A DNA stretch of 7,744 nt from Spirochaetales bacterium (lineage in GTDB: Bacteria > Spirochaetota > Spirochaetia > Sphaerochaetales > Sphaerochaetaceae). The notes below the pieces were generated by a model. It was given only the letters and a program-made list of their open reading frames with translations. It ran no database searches and was not told the DNA's origin. The position numbers and the translations under genes are program-made. Below, piece by piece: positions 5,807-7,744 of the stretch (positions within the stretch are counted from its first letter, which is position 1; each line of letters opens with the position of its first letter). The stretch is from assembly GCA_017632495.1 (NCBI GenBank), contig JAGBRG010000051.1, forward strand, positions 1-7,744, read 5' to 3'.

Positions 5807-6778
5807 TTACTTGTACTTGTAGAAGCCTTCTCCGGCAGCCTTTCCGAGTTTGCCCTCGTCCAGGTACTTCTTAAGAACCTTCTCCATGCCCTTGAAGTTG
5901 TAAGGCATGAGCATCTTCTTAAGAAGCGGGCTGATCAGGCCGGGAACCTTCTGGTACTGCATGACAATGTTATATGCTGTATTGATTCCAACAACATCGA
6001 AGATCTCAAACGGTCCTCTCGGAGCGCCTGTTCCGTACTTCCAGGCCTTGTCGATGCTCTCAGGATCTGAGACGCCGTTGACATAAAGATCCAGGCCGCT
6101 GAGCAGGAACGGAACCAGCATTGAGTTGAGAAGGTAACCGTTTTTCTCCTTAAGAACAGGAAGTGCGATCATTCTGATGTCATTTGCGAATTTGACGATT
6201 TCATCAAAATACTTGCTGTCGGTCTGGCTCTGTGCCATGACCTCGGCGGTATTGTTTGTCCAGATGTGGTTTGCAAAGTGCAGTGAGAGGTACTTTTCAG
6301 GTCTTCCTGTGTACTTTGCGAAAGTTGAAGGAAGAAGGGTGGAGGAGTTTGTGACAATCACGGTCTTCTCCGGAAGATACTGCTTCATCTTGGTGTAGAA
6401 GGCAATCTTCTCCTTTGTATCCTCTGCCATTGACTCGATGACAAGGTCTGCATCCTCGAATGCCTTTGCCATGTCAAGCTCAAGCTTGAGATTCTTGTAT
6501 GCGGACTCGACCTTCTTCAGGCACTTTTCCTTGTCGAATGAATCGACATCAGCAAGTCCTCTTGCCCATACTGCCGGATTCTTTCCCTCCGGGGTATCCA
6601 TCATTTCGATTGTCTTGATGTACTCGGCTTTCAGATTGTCAATCTTCGGCTGTGTGCGGCCGATAGAACCTTCGCTTCTGAGCCAGATGGTGACATCGAA
6701 ACCGCAATATGCGGACTGGAATGCAATCTGACTTCCCAAAACTCCGCCGCCTGCGACTACTACTTTCTTATATTTCAT
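5807..6778 (-). CDS. 3-hydroxyacyl-CoA dehydrogenase family protein (3-hydroxybutyryl-CoA dehydrogenase-like)
   Basis: The protein has 323 residues, slightly longer than the ~280-residue bacterial 3-hydroxybutyryl-CoA dehydrogenases. The enzymes oxidise L-3-hydroxyacyl-CoA to 3-ketoacyl-CoA with NAD(P), in the cytoplasm. The N-terminal Rossmann fold starts VVVAGGGVLGSQIA (6-19), the NAD-binding G-x-G-x-x-G. Catalytic positions align well: S146 in NSST, H167 in LHFAN, E179 twelve residues later (as in human HADH H158/E170), and N218 in GYLLN. The C-terminal helical domain has APRGPFEIFDVVGI (252-265) and ends GEGFYKYK. The usual HFFNPxP is HFANHIW here, losing the conserved proline, so substrate preference may differ from classical enzymes. 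No thiolase, crotonase or acyl-CoA dehydrogenase gene lies nearby; it looks monocistronic. The start is supported by AGGAGG (complement of 6785-6790) six bases before the ATG. Confidence 0.9.
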   Translation of the reverse strand: MKYKKVVVAGGGVLGSQIAFQSAYCGFDVTIWLRSEGSIGRTQPKIDNLKAEYIKTIEMMDTPEGKNPAVWARGLADVDSFDKEKCLKKVESAYKNLKLELDMAKAFEDADLVIESMAEDTKEKIAFYTKMKQYLPEKTVIVTNSSTLLPSTFAKYTGRPEKYLSLHFANHIWTNNTAEVMAQSQTDSKYFDEIVKFANDIRMIALPVLKEKNGYLLNSMLVPFLLSGLDLYVNGVSDPESIDKAWKYGTGAPRGPFEIFDVVGINTAYNIVMQYQKVPGLISPLLKKMLMPYNFKGMEKVLKKYLDEGKLGKAAGEGFYKYK

Positions 6779-6817
6779 TGTCTCCCTCCTGAAACAACTG
6801 TTTTAGTTGGCCTTCAA

Positions 6818-6846
6818 ATCCTATTACACAATCAGTATTCTTTCAA
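6818..6846 (-). promoter_or_regulatory. Candidate sigma-70-type promoter of the dehydrogenase gene
   Basis: On the minus strand, TTGAAA (complement of 6841-6846, five of six) and TAGGAT (complement of 6818-6823, four of six) are 17 bases apart. Transcription would begin near 6811. The 5' leader would contain the small palindrome CAACT-5-AGTTG (6795-6809) just before the ribosome binding site. Confidence 0.45.
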
Positions 6847-6874
6847 TCTTTCATATGCGTGTTATTATTAATGT

Positions 6875-7744
6875 ATGGAACAATATGCGAAGAATGCGAC
6901 ATCTAACGGCGACACCGGAAAGGGTACTGTCCTGAAAAGGCTGAACAACATCACATGTCCTTACACGGGAATCAGGATGATTTCAGGCGGTGCGATGATC
7001 AGGCTTGAATCAAAGCTTGATGACTGTACGAACCTGAGAGATAAAATCTATCTTCTTTCCCGCTATGCCAGAAACATGCAGCCTGTTGAGCACCGCATCT
7101 TCGACCACATAACTTATTTCCTTGATTCCTATCCGGAAAGAAGTCTTTCCGATTTCTTTGCAAGCAACTACGAGGACTGCCTTTCAAAGCTGAAGCTTGA
7201 GGAATTCAGGGTCATTGACAGCGTTGACAGAAAATCCACACTGCTTTCTTCCCAGACGCAGCTTGCACTGCGCTCTGAGACCATCAACTGCAGAAGCCTG
7301 ATTCTGGACAGCAACGAGAAGGTGTTCTTCAAAAGAAAGAGCTTCCTCTATGCCCTTGAGAACATCAAGGCCAAAAACCCCTATGAGGAGCGGGTTCTTT
7401 CCGAAATCCGCAACCTTGCCCTGTTCCTTCCCACTTCCGGCAGCAGCGAGAACGCCTTCATCGTCAAATACTCAAGACGTCAGGAGCGTGATGTCCTTAT
7501 CCGTCTTCTGATCGGGTCTGTCGCAACCATCGAGCATGTGCGGCCACACAGCATGGGAGGGAAGGACACAATCTCCAACTTCCTTCTGGTTTCCAACAAC
7601 GGTAACAAATACCGCGAGAACATTCCGCTTTCCGTCTACATCGACAGAAACCCGTCAATTCCCGAATACTGCCAGACTCAGATCGAGGAGATTATCAGCA
7701 GCATCCACCGCGGTGCCATGAAGGGCAACGAGTCCTATCCTTAT
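6875..7744 (+). CDS. HNH-nuclease-like protein of unknown function (partial, runs off the right edge)
   Basis: The frame is open from the ATG at 6875 to the last base, giving 290 residues with no stop. A TAA lies in frame at 6869-6871, so this is the first possible ATG. No Shine-Dalgarno precedes it; TATTAT at 6863-6868 could be a -10 giving a near-leaderless message. Early in the protein is ITCPYTG (26-32), resembling the CPYCG zinc knuckle. About 190 residues later comes IEHVRPHSMGGKDTISNFLL (219-238), a good match to the HNH pattern E-H-v-x-P-x-S-x-G-G-x-D-x-x-x-N, followed by SNNGNKYR (240-247) where active HNH proteins have C-x-x-C-N-x-x-K. H221, N235 and N244 occupy the HNH positions, but three of the four zinc cysteines are missing. 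The middle (about 45-200) is predicted helical and rich in Leu, Arg and Ser. Codon use is GC-rich (34 of 60 bases in 7381-7440). It is divergent from the dehydrogenase gene. It could be a nuclease or a non-catalytic DNA-binding derivative. Confidence 0.65.
   Translation, partial: MEQYAKNATSNGDTGKGTVLKRLNNITCPYTGIRMISGGAMIRLESKLDDCTNLRDKIYLLSRYARNMQPVEHRIFDHITYFLDSYPERSLSDFFASNYEDCLSKLKLEEFRVIDSVDRKSTLLSSQTQLALRSETINCRSLILDSNEKVFFKRKSFLYALENIKAKNPYEERVLSEIRNLALFLPTSGSSENAFIVKYSRRQERDVLIRLLIGSVATIEHVRPHSMGGKDTISNFLLVSNNGNKYRENIPLSVYIDRNPSIPEYCQTQIEEIISSIHRGAMKGNESYPY

Noticed and set aside
6795..6809. Small inverted repeat CAACT-GTTTT-AGTTG as an operator or riboswitch
   Set aside because: A 5-bp stem is expected by chance at this density; kept only as a remark under the dehydrogenase promoter.
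7536..7721. Short plus-strand frame near the right edge
   Set aside because: Overlaps the long HNH-like frame in another register and is serine/threonine-rich shadow sequence.
1..7744. CRISPR array, tRNA, insertion sequence ends or prophage genes
   Set aside because: No spaced direct repeats, no tRNA-like cloverleaf, no transposase or integrase motif and no long terminal inverted repeats were seen on either strand.

Overview
The window looks like ordinary chromosomal sequence from an anaerobic, gut- or rumen-type bacterium. Most genes have strong purine-rich Shine-Dalgarno sites, genes are tightly packed with convergent 3' ends only 0-3 bases apart, and the gene set (FCD-type GntR regulator, M13 lipoprotein, DUF2804, orphan 3-hydroxyacyl-CoA dehydrogenase) fits Clostridia-like Bacillota best. 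A spirochaete such as Treponema cannot be excluded. There is no rRNA, tRNA, CRISPR array, transposase or phage structural gene, and every intergenic gap is under 150 bases.

Layout, left to right. (1) Positions 1-90 are the last 29 codons of a D-2-hydroxyacid dehydrogenase, converging on a GntR/FCD regulator (94-735, minus). (2) A 107-base divergent region holds a probable GntR promoter with a GTATAC palindrome inside its spacer, followed by a small membrane-anchored protein with a PH-like domain (843-1370, plus). (3) The 3' end of that gene and the following intergenic DNA hold, on the minus strand, what reads as the C-terminal ~43 codons of a nucleobase (NCS2-type) permease. Its upstream part is missing, so this is a pseudogene relic. 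(4) A large M13 zinc metallopeptidase lipoprotein (1516-3573, plus) abuts, with no gap, a convergent DUF2804 gene (3574-4599, minus). (5) A divergent promoter region leads to a two-gene operon: a free-standing cyclic-nucleotide-binding domain protein (4714-5175) and a P-loop kinase-like protein (5176-5742). Stop and start codons abut and the second gene has no visible ribosome binding site, so the two are probably translationally coupled. (6) A perfect 12-bp hairpin with T-tracts on both sides terminates this operon and the convergent 3-hydroxyacyl-CoA dehydrogenase gene (5807-6778, minus). (7) Divergent from the dehydrogenase, a gene starting at 6875 runs off the right edge (290 codons seen). 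It carries an HNH-nuclease-like signature near the end and a zinc-knuckle-like CPYTG near the start, separated by about 190 residues.

There is no single pathway here; the window is a set of short transcription units. The items most worth following are the permease relic and its effect on the neighbouring gene's C-terminus, the cyclic-nucleotide sensor/P-loop kinase pair, and the split, Cys-depleted HNH-like protein. No confident new defence or mobile system can be claimed from this sequence alone.
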